Shown piece after piece: positions 45,746-54,005 of a stretch of DNA of 64,000 nucleotides. The notes beneath the pieces were generated by a model. The model did not search any database and was not told where the DNA came from. It was given only the letters and a program-made list of their open reading frames with translations. Positions within the stretch are counted from its first letter, which is position 1. Every line of letters begins with the position of its first letter. The stretch is from Acididesulfobacillus acetoxydans. Lineage in GTDB: Bacteria; Bacillota; Desulfitobacteriia; Desulfitobacteriales; Desulfitobacteriaceae. The stretch lies in assembly GCF_900016645.1 (NCBI RefSeq), contig NZ_CDGJ01000019.1. One strand, written 5' to 3'. The translations under genes and the position numbers were made by a program.

Positions 45746-46207
45746 ATGGATATCTTGGAACGCATTGTCAAGGGGGAAATACCTGCGCGCGAGGACTTCG
45801 ATGCCTTGGATTTCAAAGATGCCCAAAAAGCCGCTGCCGAACTGCGCAGGCTGCATAAGAACCAGGAAATCCTCGATGCCTGGAAATGCTCACCTGCCAC
45901 TGTCAGTTCCTTTTTCGGCAAATACGAAGTGGTGAGAATCAGAGGAAACAACGTTCTGGTCGGGCCGGCAGCGGTTGAGCATCTGGACAGGCTGCGCTCG
46001 GACAAACACCCTAAACCGCCCGAGGTTACGGAGACCGCGGCCCCGCTCCGCCCGCAGCCGAGTGAGAAGGAATCCTACCTGGTCAATATCGACAGGCAAT
46101 TTACCACCTCCGAACTGGTTAACTTCATCGAGCGCCTGGGCATGTTTATCAACGGCCCGGAGCAGACTTATCACGTCACCTTGAACATTCGAGAGATCCT
46201 GAAGTAG
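45746..46207 (+). CDS. Hypothetical protein, possible DNA-binding
   Basis: 153 residues from ATG 45746, with AGGGGAGA eight bases upstream. The N-terminal half is helical and charged (MDILERIVKGEIPAREDFDA). The middle WKCSPATVSSFFGKYEVVRI resembles a helix-turn-helix arrangement, and the C-terminal FTTSELVNFIERLGMFINGP is another helical unit. No family is recognised. The frame is open upstream to ATG 45545, giving 220 residues. That extension repeats the ribosome site and first residues (IEQILQGEI vs ILERIVKGEI), so it is probably a decayed duplicate rather than real protein. Confidence 0.6.
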   Translation: MDILERIVKGEIPAREDFDALDFKDAQKAAAELRRLHKNQEILDAWKCSPATVSSFFGKYEVVRIRGNNVLVGPAAVEHLDRLRSDKHPKPPEVTETAAPLRPQPSEKESYLVNIDRQFTTSELVNFIERLGMFINGPEQTYHVTLNIREILK

Positions 46208-46232
46208 AGAAGAGCCGGCAGGTCGCTTCCTT

Positions 46233-46564
46233 AAGTGCACTTCTGTCAAGCATACTTCTGTCAAGCATACTTTTGTCAAGCGCACCTTTGTCAAGTGCAC
46301 CTTTGTCAAGTGCACCTTTGTCAAGTGCACCTTTGTCAAGTGCACCTTTGTCAAGTGCACCTTTGTCAAGTGCACCTTTGTCAAGCGCACTTTTGTCAAG
46401 CGCACTTTTGTCAAGCGCACCTTTGTCAAGTGCACCTTTGTCAAGCGCACCTTTGTCAAGCGCACCTTTGTCAAGTGCACCTTTGTCAAGCGCACCTTTG
46501 TCAAGTGCACCTTTGTCAAGTGCACCTTTGTCAAGCGCACCTTTGTCAAGCGCACCTTTGTCAG
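46233..46564. repeat. 15-bp tandem repeat, 22 units
   Basis: TCAAGTGCACCTTTG and TCAAGCGCACCTTTG alternate for 330 bp, with early copies TCAAGCATACTTCTG. The unit is a multiple of three, so frames on both strands stay open (LTKVH, DKGAL, LCQVH), but there is no ribosome site and it sits in a gap. It starts about 25 bases past a stop codon. Confidence 0.95.
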
Positions 46565-46670
46565 CTTTCCGGAAATGAGTGCAGCACCGAATCCTGCTAA
46601 TTCCTGGATCTAAAGGCCATTTTGTGCTAAGATTGAAGACAGAAATTAGCAGAATATGGGGTGATGAACT

Positions 46671-47138
46671 TTGACTACGGCGAAAGAAGTCATGATCGAT
46701 CAAGTCGTGTCTGTGAGTTCGGAGAGCTCTGTCAGGACGGTGCTGCGCGCGTTTGTCGATCATCGCATCAGCGGAGTCCCGGTCATCAACGACAAAAACG
46801 AACCTATCGGTTTCATCAGTGACGGCGACATCATGAGCAATATCGGTTACCGGGATCCAAGAACATTCTTCTTTGATCTTGGGACCTATACAACCTCCTG
46901 GGTTGACACAGAGACCTTCGAGGAGAAAATCGGTAATCTTCTCAACCGCAATGTCATGGAAATCGCAACCAAACGGGTTATCACGGTTCCGGCCAGCCTG
47001 GAAGTTGACCTAGTTGCCAAGGTCTTAGGCGATAAGAAAATCAAAAAGGTCCCGGTTGTGGCGGACAAGAAACTGGTGGGTATCATTAGCCGGGGGGATA
47101 TCGTGCGCTTTGTCGTGAGTAACTACCTCGACTCCTGA
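46671..47138 (+). CDS. CBS-domain pair protein
   Basis: 155 residues from TTG 46671, with TGGGGTGAT upstream. Two CBS motifs fill the protein: TTAKEVMIDQVVSVSSESSV to VPVINDKNEPIGFISDGDIM, and MEIATKRVITVPASLEVDLV to VVADKKLVGIISRGDIVRF. Stand-alone CBS pairs bind adenine nucleotides and act as energy or redox sensors for partner proteins; the partner is not evident. The gene lies between a 15-bp repeat array and a strong hairpin. Confidence 0.9.
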   Translation: MTTAKEVMIDQVVSVSSESSVRTVLRAFVDHRISGVPVINDKNEPIGFISDGDIMSNIGYRDPRTFFFDLGTYTTSWVDTETFEEKIGNLLNRNVMEIATKRVITVPASLEVDLVAKVLGDKKIKKVPVVADKKLVGIISRGDIVRFVVSNYLDS

Positions 47139-47194
47139 GCTTCCGACCCAGCCTCCTAGTCGCGTTAAATTCAACAATTCTCCTCCTGTTTGCG

Positions 47195-47275
47195 ATACTC
47201 GATCAGTATTTCATACTCGATCAGTATTTCATACGGGCTCATACTTGCTCATGCTCGCTCAGTATTCGATACTCG
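47195..47275. repeat. Degenerate 20-bp repeat after the CBS gene
   Basis: CGATCAGTATTTCATACT occurs twice in tandem, followed by diverged copies (CGGGCTCATACTTGCTCATG, CTCGCTCAGTATTCGATACT). Confidence 0.7.
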
Positions 47276-47338
47276 TCCTAAACAACCGTAACCGTCGGTT
47301 CCCATTATGGATGCTCCCCTCTATCGCCGCTTCACGTC

Positions 47339-47371
47339 AGCACCCCCCGCGCAAAAAGCGCGGGGGGTGCT
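47339..47371. terminator. Strong 14-bp hairpin, probable terminator
   Basis: AGCACCCCCCGCGC and GCGCGGGGGGTGCT with an AAAAA loop. The T-run on the plus strand is weak. It lies between the convergent CBS and binding-protein genes. Confidence 0.6.
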
Positions 47372-47501
47372 GCTTTAGAGACACCCTTTTTGTTTTTCCC
47401 GCCCTAGCGGACGGTTCCATTTCCCACCTTACTCAAAATAGCCTAACGGCCTTCCTTTTCCTCTTACCGCACCATGCGCGCACGCGCCTTCATGTTCTAA
47501 A

Positions 47502-49226
47502 CTATTTTCCCGTGGCCTGCTTTTCTGCCTTTTGGTCGATCCAAGCAGTCAAATAATAGAAATACGGGAAAACCGGATGCAACTGAGCATGAACCCAAGG
47601 CTGTAAGAGATACTCGGCTTTGTCGTGATAAAGCGGAACCTCTGCCCCGTCTTGTAAAATGGTCTTCTCAACCGCCTGGTAACCGGGAATAGCCTTTTCA
47701 AGATCCGGTTCCTGGCATAACTGATTCAACTGGGCATCAACTTTGGGGTTACTGTAGCATTGGAGATTATTTGACGGAATCTGGGAAGTATTGAAGAGGA
47801 TATTGAGGAAATCATCTGGATCCGGGTAATCTTGAGCCCAGTGCCCCAAGAGGAGAGTAGCCTTTCCTTGGGTGACGACGTCCAGATATTGCGGGAACGG
47901 TACGGCATCCAGCTTAACTTTGATGCCGAGTTTGGCGAGCTGAGCCTGAATGTTAACCATTAAGGTGTTCGTAATTTGACTTTGCCTGTAAATAACCGGG
48001 TATTCGCCGGGCAAGCCGTTGGCATATCCCGCTTCCGCCATCAGACTCTTCGCTTTGGCAAGGTCATACTTGAAACCGGCGGGATTTTGTTTGTACCCGG
48101 GCATGTTGGGGGGCAGGATTCCGTTGGCGATGACACCGCGGTTGTTGATGAGCTTCAGAAGCGCCTCCTTGTCGATACCGTACTCCAAAGCCAGGAGCAG
48201 TTTCTTGTTGTCAAACGGTTTCACTTTTTCATTGGCCGCGAAATACCAGAAATCATTCTGAACGATGGAAACGACATCTTTCTTAAGTACCGGATCGTTC
48301 ATAACTTGCACGTAATCCGCCGCGGGAATCCAAGTGTAATCCTGTTCCTTATTCTTGAACTTCAGGAAAGCCACAGACTCGTCATAACCCAGTTTCCAAG
48401 TTATGCCGTCGAGATAAGGCAGCCGGCGGCCGGCCGCATCCTTCATAAAATAGTCCTGGTTGCGAACCAGCTTAATCTCTTGGCCTCTCTTCCAACTTAC
48501 AAACTTGAACGGCCCGGTACCCATCGGCTTAAGGGAAAGATCCGCCTGGTTGGGCAGAGCCGAGGTGTATTTTTTGTCGAGAATGAAAGCATAGGGCAAA
48601 GCCATGACGTCAAGGAATGTTCTGTTCGGCGCGCTCAAATTAAATTCCACCGTATAATCGCCCTTCTTGACCACCCCGCTCACTGTCGTGGCTTTTCCCT
48701 GATTGACATCGTCCATTCCTTTGATCATGGAGAAATAGCCTTCTCCCTCGGAAGCCGTGCTCTTCGCGGCCAACCGGTTGAAGGTATAGACCACATCATC
48801 CGCGGTCAAGGGATCGCCGTTTTGGAACTTGATGCCTTTGCGCAGTTCGAAGGTATATGTTTTGCCGTTATTGCTGATGGTCGGCATTTGCGCCGCCAAG
48901 TCCGGGATAACTTTCTTGCCGCTTTGATCGAAGGTCAAGAGCCCGTCGTAGATGTTCATCTGGATATCGTAGGACTGTGTATCTCCGCAATGGGCCGGGT
49001 CAAGTGAGCGCGGATCATCTTTCATCCAGTTAATGAATGTTCCCCCACGTTGCGGGGTAGTCGCCCCCTGGGTCTGAGCCGGCCCGGTGGCGACATTTTG
49101 ACTCCCGCAGCCGGTCACGACCGTCACCAGCAGCAAGCCCGCCGCCACTCCCGCGGAGGCCAGCTTCTTAAGTCTTCCTCTTTTTCTGCCTCCTTCCCTG
49201 CCTGTGAACTTTGTGAGTCTTCCCAT
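47502..49226 (-). CDS. ABC transporter substrate-binding lipoprotein, family 5 (peptide type)
   Basis: 574 residues. A long basic head precedes a signal peptide with lipobox VVTGC. Family 5 stretches: YDIQMNIYDGLLTFDQSGKK, GKTYTFELRKGIKFQNGDPL then TADDVVYTFNRL, KPMGTGPFKFVSWKRGQEIK, GYANGLPGEYPVIYRQ. It should capture an oligopeptide, nickel complex or similar ligand outside the membrane. No permease or ATPase genes are adjacent, so it is an orphan receptor or partners with a distant transporter. Confidence 0.92.
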   Translation of the reverse strand: MGRLTKFTGREGGRKRGRLKKLASAGVAAGLLLVTVVTGCGSQNVATGPAQTQGATTPQRGGTFINWMKDDPRSLDPAHCGDTQSYDIQMNIYDGLLTFDQSGKKVIPDLAAQMPTISNNGKTYTFELRKGIKFQNGDPLTADDVVYTFNRLAAKSTASEGEGYFSMIKGMDDVNQGKATTVSGVVKKGDYTVEFNLSAPNRTFLDVMALPYAFILDKKYTSALPNQADLSLKPMGTGPFKFVSWKRGQEIKLVRNQDYFMKDAAGRRLPYLDGITWKLGYDESVAFLKFKNKEQDYTWIPAADYVQVMNDPVLKKDVVSIVQNDFWYFAANEKVKPFDNKKLLLALEYGIDKEALLKLINNRGVIANGILPPNMPGYKQNPAGFKYDLAKAKSLMAEAGYANGLPGEYPVIYRQSQITNTLMVNIQAQLAKLGIKVKLDAVPFPQYLDVVTQGKATLLLGHWAQDYPDPDDFLNILFNTSQIPSNNLQCYSNPKVDAQLNQLCQEPDLEKAIPGYQAVEKTILQDGAEVPLYHDKAEYLLQPWVHAQLHPVFPYFYYLTAWIDQKAEKQATGK

Positions 49227-49550
49227 TTTTCTGCCCCCTTCTGTTATACCTCACGTGGTCCTGAACCCTGTCTTGTATATTTTACAGCCCAGTTAGGTAT
49301 TTGTCTATCCTAATTATTCCATTCCCGGTTATTGCGTGTTATATAACACTTAGTCCCCTTTCTCAGACTGCAGGTTGTCAAATGTCAGGCTTCTAACCCG
49401 CTTGTAGAGTTCAAAGACACTGCTTCCCTTCAATTTCTGTATTATTTGGACTCTAACGTGATTGATTTTCAATTGTAACCAAAATTGGGCAATAGGAATA
49501 TGGTACATTGTACCACATCATTTAGTACAAACTTCGGAAGGAGGGAAACC
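49227..49550. other. AT-richer gap with two palindromes
   Basis: No gene seen. GTGTTATATAACAC (49336-49349) is a perfect 14-bp palindrome and TGGTACATTGTACCA (49501-49515) another; either could be an operator. They lie upstream of a small plus-strand gene with a strong ribosome site. Confidence 0.45.
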
Positions 49551-49643
49551 ATGTTTGGATATGGCGGAGTAGGAGTCGGTGAATCTCCGCTCTATCTTCT
49601 ATGTCTTTACTTCGCACGATTCTCTCCACTGCTGCCCACTTAG
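49551..49643 (+). CDS. 30-residue YjcZ-like small peptide, truncated by a repeat element
   Basis: AAGGAGGG lies six bases before ATG 49551. The frame opens MFGYGGVGVGESPLYLL, resembling the Gly/Phe/Tyr-rich head of YjcZ-type sporulation peptides. It stops at TAG 49641-49643, where copy E of the dispersed element begins, so the natural C-terminus may have been lost. Confidence 0.5.
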   Translation: MFGYGGVGVGESPLYLLCLYFARFSPLLPT

Positions 49644-49860
49644 TGAACTCGTTCAGCTTAAGCTGAACATCACGATAGTGTCCTGTGGACACTATCGCCG
49701 AACCGCAAGCTTTCAAAGAATACTTGTGCGGTGAGGATGACTTCGGTGACGAAAGTGTCCGGTGGACAGTGACGGTCAAAGGCTGAGTCTACCCCCAGCG
49801 AAGCGGGGTATGGGGGACCCACTCCCACTTGTAGAAATGGGAGTCTTACGCTTTGGATAA
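49643..49860 (+). repeat. Dispersed IS605-like structured element, near-complete copy (E)
   Basis: GTGAACTCGTTCAGCTTAAG, stem GATAGTGTCC/GGACACTATC, core CCGAACCGCAAGCTTTCAAA, partial second stem AAGTGTCC/GGACAGTG, CCCCCAGCGAAGCGGGG, right-end hairpin ACTCCCACTTGTAGAAATGG, then GTCTTACGCTTTGGATAA. Inserted between two small spore-type genes. Confidence 0.85.
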
Positions 49861-49901
49861 AACTCTGTCGTTATCATATTTTCTTATAAGGAGGTTTTGA
49901 G

Positions 49902-50021
49902 ATGCCGACACTCGGCTTGGCATATACCTGGCCCTATTGGCTCAATTGGTGGGGTTACCCAGGTTTAGGTTATCGCTATGGTTATCCCGGCTGTGTCTAT
50001 CCCGGGTACCCTGGTTATTAG
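49902..50021 (+). CDS. 39-residue Tyr/Gly/Pro/Trp-rich peptide, coat-like
   Basis: AAGGAGG lies eight bases before ATG 49902. The frame reads MPTLGLAYTWPYWLNWWGYP then repeats of GYRYGYPG and PGYPGY. Such Tyr-Gly-Pro-rich short peptides occur in spore coats of Firmicutes. A good terminator follows the stop by about 20 bases. The gene is very likely translated; the coat role is inferred. Confidence 0.65.
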   Translation: MPTLGLAYTWPYWLNWWGYPGLGYRYGYPGCVYPGYPGY

Positions 50022-50038
50022 AATTTAGCAAAACAAAG

Positions 50039-50068
50039 AAGTGTTGGCATGAGGGCCAACACTTCTTT
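50039..50068 (+). terminator. Terminator of the coat-like peptide gene
   Basis: AGTGTTGGC and GCCAACACT form a 9-bp stem followed by TCTTT. Confidence 0.8.
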
Positions 50069-50099
50069 AGATGTTTCTTGTTACTACGCATAGTGTCCC

Positions 50100-50650
50100 T
50101 AGATTGATAACGTAATCCGACCCAGGCACTCATTCCCCGGAGGTAGCGGTTGTGTTCGCGCATCCGGCGAAGTACGACTACAACTTGGCGGTCCATGAGC
50201 CGGAAGTCCCCGGCATCCAGCGGGAGACTTGTATCCGTTATGCGGTTGAGCAGCCGGTAATAGAGCTTTGCCGTGCTTTTTTTGAGCCAGGTTTCTCTTT
50301 CTCGGCTGAGGCGCCGCCCATAGACAATGTGCGCTCCTTTTTCCCATTCCCCGAGCATTTGCGGGATGAGTTCGGGCGGGTCCTGCATGTCGGCATCCAG
50401 GATGATGATGGCATCCCCGGTGGCCGCATCCAGCCCGGCAGTGATGGCGATTTGCTGCCCGAAGTTGCGGGCCAGGTGAATGACCTTTACGTGCGGATCC
50501 ATCAATGCATCAAGAATATCCGGGGTACTGTCCGTACTGCCATCATCGACAAAAAGGATTTCGTAGGCATATTTCGTGTCCCAGAGAACGCTTGCCACGC
50601 GTTCATAGCACGTTTGAACGACCGTTTCCTCGTTGTAGGCCGGGATGACG
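50100..50650 (-). pseudogene. Family 2 glycosyltransferase remnant (DPM1/GtrB type)
   Basis: The frame reads VIPAYNEETVVQTCYERV, ILFVDDGSTDSTPDIL, ILDADMQDPPELIPQM, GDFRLMDRQVVVVLRRMREH and RYLRGMSAWVGL, the full catalytic core of a polyprenyl-phosphate sugar transferase. A stop codon lies immediately before the usual start, and the frame breaks off near 50100 where the C-terminal membrane helices should follow. The 5' end is fused to a foreign membrane-protein fragment. It is unlikely to be functional. Confidence 0.75.
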
Positions 50651-50821
50651 GGCTTTTTCTATGGCCAGAAGTGCCCAGGCGAAGAAAAGGTAGGATACGA
50701 GTTGGGGCCTGGCCTGAGTTTCGGTAATCGAAGCAAACCCGCTGAGAATCGCTACAAGAATTGCCACGGGGGTCGGCTGGAGGGTACGCGCATACCGCCA
50801 GAGGCTGAATGTGAGTCCTTC
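50603..50821 (-). pseudogene. Membrane-protein fragment joined to the GT2 remnant
   Basis: Minus-strand frame LWRYARTLQPTPVAILVAIL, then SGFASITETQARPQLVSYLF and FAWALLAIEKA: two hydrophobic helices with a short loop. It runs into the GT2 sequence in another frame and stops at 50603. The parent family is not recognised. Confidence 0.4.
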
Positions 50822-50912
50822 CCATTAGTCGAGAAAAACATGAAATTTTCTAATGGCTCTATAATTAAGCCCATTCCTTTATTTATCAAGCCATCTGGGA
50901 TAATATCATACA

Positions 50913-51380
50913 CTATTTGTATATGAAAAGGCCACATGGAGATTGCTCTGTATCTCTTTCATAATATCTTTCTTTAACCTTTTTTGCAATTATTGGTACT
51001 GCATCATCAGTTGTGAGGTTAATAATATAATCCCCTTGGCTGGTCCACCAAATGATAAATGAGTTCCATACCTCAAGGAATCTAGTACTACCTTCACTAT
51101 TGTCTTTAAACAACTTTCGGTACAATTCTTTTTGCATATGTAGCTGATCCCAATGTGCAAATGGACTATTAATATTAGGGTTGTCATCTGCGACAAAGTC
51201 GTTCCACATTTTAGATATACGATGTTTTACTTCTTCTAAGAGGCCTTCGCAAGAAATAGGCAAGTATGGAAATTTCATTTTTAAAGGTGATTTATTGTAC
51301 TTATTAGAATACATGTTTGAAACATAAATCGGAAAATTAAGATTAACTGAAGCACCATTAGCAACCGATAATTGATACAT
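50913..51380 (-). CDS. Hypothetical protein of AT-rich, probably foreign origin
   Basis: 155 residues. AAGGAGA lies ten bases before ATG 51380. The composition is clearly more AT-rich than the neighbours, with many Asn, Lys and Ile codons. It has conserved-looking aromatic stretches (ISKMWNDFVADDNPNIN, LEVWNSFIIWWTSQGDYI) and no signal peptide or membrane span. No family is recognised. It lies between two wrecked regions and near a recombinase remnant, so recent transfer is likely. Confidence 0.65.
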   Translation of the reverse strand: MYQLSVANGASVNLNFPIYVSNMYSNKYNKSPLKMKFPYLPISCEGLLEEVKHRISKMWNDFVADDNPNINSPFAHWDQLHMQKELYRKLFKDNSEGSTRFLEVWNSFIIWWTSQGDYIINLTTDDAVPIIAKKVKERYYERDTEQSPCGLFIYK

Positions 51381-51409
51381 AGTATTTTCTGTCTCCTTTA
51401 CTTGTTACT

Positions 51410-51620
51410 GAAGTTTCGGTCGCGACCGAGCATATGACCTTGATCCGTTAGCACCCCACCTTAGCGTCCGTGTCCGAAAAACGGGGCTGACAGGTATGAC
51501 GGGATCCCAGGGCTTACGCCCGCGTGGATCGACGATTCGCCGTTGAAAAAGGGAGCGGATCCTGAACTAAGGTAAGGTGGTATTCGAAAAATCATTTCGA
51601 AATACCACCTTCTATTTTAA
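51410..51620. other. GC-rich structured gap within AT-rich island
   Basis: A palindrome CGGTCGCGACCG (51418-51429), a 150-bp GC-rich block and a terminator-like stem AAGGTGGTATT/AATACCACCTT (51574-51612). No gene seen. It looks like a piece of a mobile element. Confidence 0.4.
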
Positions 51621-51626
51621 TCTTTC

Positions 51627-52835
51627 CTATGATATTCCGCCATTTGTACTCTTAGCCAGACCTGGTACGGTGCCTTGATTATAGGTTATCCAGCCAACCT
51701 TACTGTCCACGAAGTCCATTTCTTTGATAAATCTATTTTTCAAGGCATTGCTTATCGGGATTGTCTGCCAACTATGTCCGCCATCTTGTGTGACGTATAG
51801 AACTTTACCGGCGGGTTTAGGCCCATCGCCGTTATTGATCATCCATCCTTCTCGATTGCTGATGAAGTTATAAACTACACCGGAACCACGTAATACAAGA
51901 GGAAACTTATGGAATGACCACGTCCGGCCACCGTCGCGAGTAGTGTACAGAACCCAATTGCCTCCTTTGAACTGTACGATAATTACGCCGTCGCTATTCC
52001 CAAAGAATACCGGTGTAGAAATGTCTTCCGTCTTCTGGTTAGCCAATAGGGGCAGATCCTCTGGAGACCAAGTTCTGCCGCCATCCGTACTCTTTTGGAT
52101 TCCCGCACCGATAAGCCAGAGAGTGCCATCTTTTTGGGCCGAGAGTGAGCCAGTGAAGGGAAGGTTGCCCTGATGGACGGGAACCCAGTCATTAGCCTTA
52201 TCGAATTTGTATTTATAGCTGACTGAAGCCACCCGCTGCCAGGTTTTGCCGCCGTCGCTCGTGGCAAACAGTTCGCCGGACAACGCCGTGTGCATCCCTG
52301 CGGTTTCCTCTTCAAACCACCCGTGCTGCGCATCAGAAAAGGCGACGAACCAACCGCCATCACCGTATTTGATCGGAACAGTTGCAAGTTGGGACCAAGA
52401 TTGGCCGCCATCATGTGTGCCAAAGACGGTAAGACTTTTATCTCGCTGAACTTTAAAAGCCCAACCGATTTGTGCATTCAGGAAATAACCAGAGACATTT
52501 ATATCAGGGACACTTACGCCCTTCAGGGGTGTTACGTTAATCCATGTTTTACCGCCGTTGGAAGTAACCATAACTGGTTGGTTAAGGGACTCGCCATAGC
52601 CGTTTTGCTCGTTAAACATGTGAACCCAGTCAGGTGCCGCAGCGGCGGCAGTATTTGAGTGATTATTATTTACGTTTGGAGTTGACTTCTTCACGACGGG
52701 AGTTGGCTTCTTTATGCTTATGCTTGAAGTCGATTTCGGTTTATTCAGAATTGATTTCAGTTCGGGAGTACTAGCAGAGCAACCTGTTATACTAACTACC
52801 AGGCAAAAAAACAAGATAGCACTTTTCTTAAACAT
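51627..52835 (-). CDS. Secreted lipoprotein with YCF48/BNR-type beta-propeller repeats
   Basis: 402 residues from ATG 52835, with AAAGGAG upstream. The signal peptide ends in a lipobox SITGC. A Ser/Lys/Pro-rich linker is followed by repeated T-x-D-G-G-x-T-W units (NGGKTWINVTP, HDGGQSWSQLA, SDGGKTWQRV, DGGRTWSFHKF, QDGGHSWQTIP). These are the blade signatures of sialidase/Ycf48-like propellers. It is anchored outside the cell and may bind sugars or another protein. Composition is AT-richer than the surroundings; probably acquired. Confidence 0.85.
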   Translation of the reverse strand: MFKKSAILFFCLVVSITGCSASTPELKSILNKPKSTSSISIKKPTPVVKKSTPNVNNNHSNTAAAAAPDWVHMFNEQNGYGESLNQPVMVTSNGGKTWINVTPLKGVSVPDINVSGYFLNAQIGWAFKVQRDKSLTVFGTHDGGQSWSQLATVPIKYGDGGWFVAFSDAQHGWFEEETAGMHTALSGELFATSDGGKTWQRVASVSYKYKFDKANDWVPVHQGNLPFTGSLSAQKDGTLWLIGAGIQKSTDGGRTWSPEDLPLLANQKTEDISTPVFFGNSDGVIIVQFKGGNWVLYTTRDGGRTWSFHKFPLVLRGSGVVYNFISNREGWMINNGDGPKPAGKVLYVTQDGGHSWQTIPISNALKNRFIKEMDFVDSKVGWITYNQGTVPGLAKSTNGGIS

Positions 52836-53099
52836 ATAAAAATACTCCTTTGGAAATTGACATTCCTTGGCCTTAACCTCCATTAATTCTATGCAGATAC
52901 AGTTGCGCCATCCATCTCACCACCGACATTCCCTGACAACGGTGGGTGTTTCTGAGCCACACTTTCGTTATTCCTGACTGATTCTATAGTCTCGTCGAAA
53001 ATCCTGCTGATATGGCAGCAAAAAGAATTAAAGGAGCGTTTGTTTTACGTCCTTTGCCTCCTGTTGCATAACGGCTTGACTTTGCGGTATAATATGGGC

Positions 53100-53228
53100 A
53101 AAGAGAACGCGAGATACTGCCAATATCCCGCGCTCCCAGTACAACGAAACCGCAGGATGTGCGGCTCATAGGTGGCACTAAAAGCAAAAGTAGCTTCCGT
53201 GCAAGGGTAGGGCTACTTTTGCTTTTCC
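53100..53228 (+). ncRNA. Antisense RNA of a type I toxin-antitoxin cassette (antitoxin-like)
   Basis: TTGCAT (53064-53069), 18-bp spacer and TATAAT (53088-53093) would start an RNA near 53100. It contains a stem GAACGCGAGATA/AATATCCCGCGCTC and a CCGCAGGATGTGCGG hairpin. It ends in the long stem AAAAGCAAAAGTAGC/GCTACTTTTGCTTTT around TTCCGTGCAAGGGTAGG. The overlapping minus-strand remnant encodes a holin-like toxin tail. Confidence 0.6.
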
Positions 53229-53300
53229 ATGAAGTCCTTCGCGACTTTGAGTATAGACAAGACCAACACCGCAAACGATATTGCAAGCGTTAGCGCATGA
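53213..53300 (-). pseudogene. Holin-like toxin peptide, start lost
   Basis: The minus-strand frame reads NHALTLAISFAVLVLSILKV then AKDFMEKQK and stop, the design of holin-like type I toxins. No start codon or ribosome site is present before it, so the toxin appears inactivated while the antisense RNA survives. Confidence 0.6.
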
Positions 53301-53366
53301 TTGCAGCATTGAACTTTGAGAGAGAGAATCTTTAGCTATTGAACGGTCGTTTGTTGCCGCCAGCCG

Positions 53367-53560
53367 TTAGATGATCTTGAGTTCCAGATTCGAATACCGC
53401 GCTTCGAACAGTTTCCGCTTGATCCGGAAGACTTCCATTGCATGGCTTTTGGTATCTTCGACTTCGGTGTGCCCATCGGGATGTTGTACGGCAAAATCGG
53501 CAACGTAAATGGTTCTGGTCGGAAGAATGGCAAGCCGGTGAACGGGAAGCCCAGGCTGAT
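53367..53560 (-). pseudogene. Phage DUF1064-type protein remnant
   Basis: The frame TIYVADFAVQHPDGHTEVED, then TKSHAMEVFRIKRKLFEARY, matches the C-terminal part of DUF1064 phage proteins (probable nuclease fold). The N-terminal part is missing. Confidence 0.55.
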
Positions 53561-53599
53561 ATTGATGCCGGAAGAACAAAACGATTCGATACTGTTCAA

Positions 53600-53791
53600 G
53601 AGCCAATGAAAGACCTTATGGATATTTTGCGCGACATACCCCGGGTCAAGCGCGTCCATCATGGGTAAGTCGCAAATTTTTGCCAATACGTTTGGCTGCT
53701 GAATGGTTGCTCCGTTAATAACCAGATCGTGCTCGGAATTCCCGTTATCGTTCCCGACTTCCAGCTTGAATTCTACTATTTGCTTCAACAA
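53600..53791 (-). pseudogene. ParM/StbA actin-like protein remnant
   Basis: VGNDNGNSEHDLVINGATIQ, then QPNVLAKICDLPMMDALDPG, resembles the N-terminal nucleotide-binding part of plasmid or phage actin-like partition proteins (D-N-G-N motif). It breaks off into unrelated sequence. Confidence 0.5.
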
Positions 53792-53829
53792 ACGAATCCC
53801 AGTTTCAACAGATAAAGATTATTCAATCT

Positions 53830-54005
53830 ATGCAGACCATTGAGGAATCAACGGTCATTAGAATTCTTGAGGAAAAGAAAAACCTCCTTTTCTCCTCGAC
53901 AGATGAGGACAATAAGCAGGTCATGCAGGAATATGTTGTTAAAGTCATTGTTCATGACAGCGATGGTGGCGATTCGCATATCGAAGTATTTGTTAGGTGC
54001 TTCAA
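53830..54005 (+). pseudogene. Large serine recombinase remnant (C-terminal end)
   Basis: The frame TVIRILEEKKNLLFSSTDED, then QEYVVKVIVHDSDGGDSHIE and VFVRCFNGGG, resembles the extreme C-terminus of large serine recombinases. It runs directly into the 3' end of ssrA. The catalytic and DNA-binding domains are missing. This suggests past integration next to the tmRNA gene. Confidence 0.6.

Noticed and set aside
46233..46564. CRISPR array
   Set aside because: Units are contiguous, with no unique spacers and no cas genes nearby. The same holds for the other arrays.
46176..46763. Open frames encoding repeated LTKVH, DKGAL or LCQVH
   Set aside because: Artefacts of the 15-bp tandem array; no start signals, and one overlaps the CBS gene.
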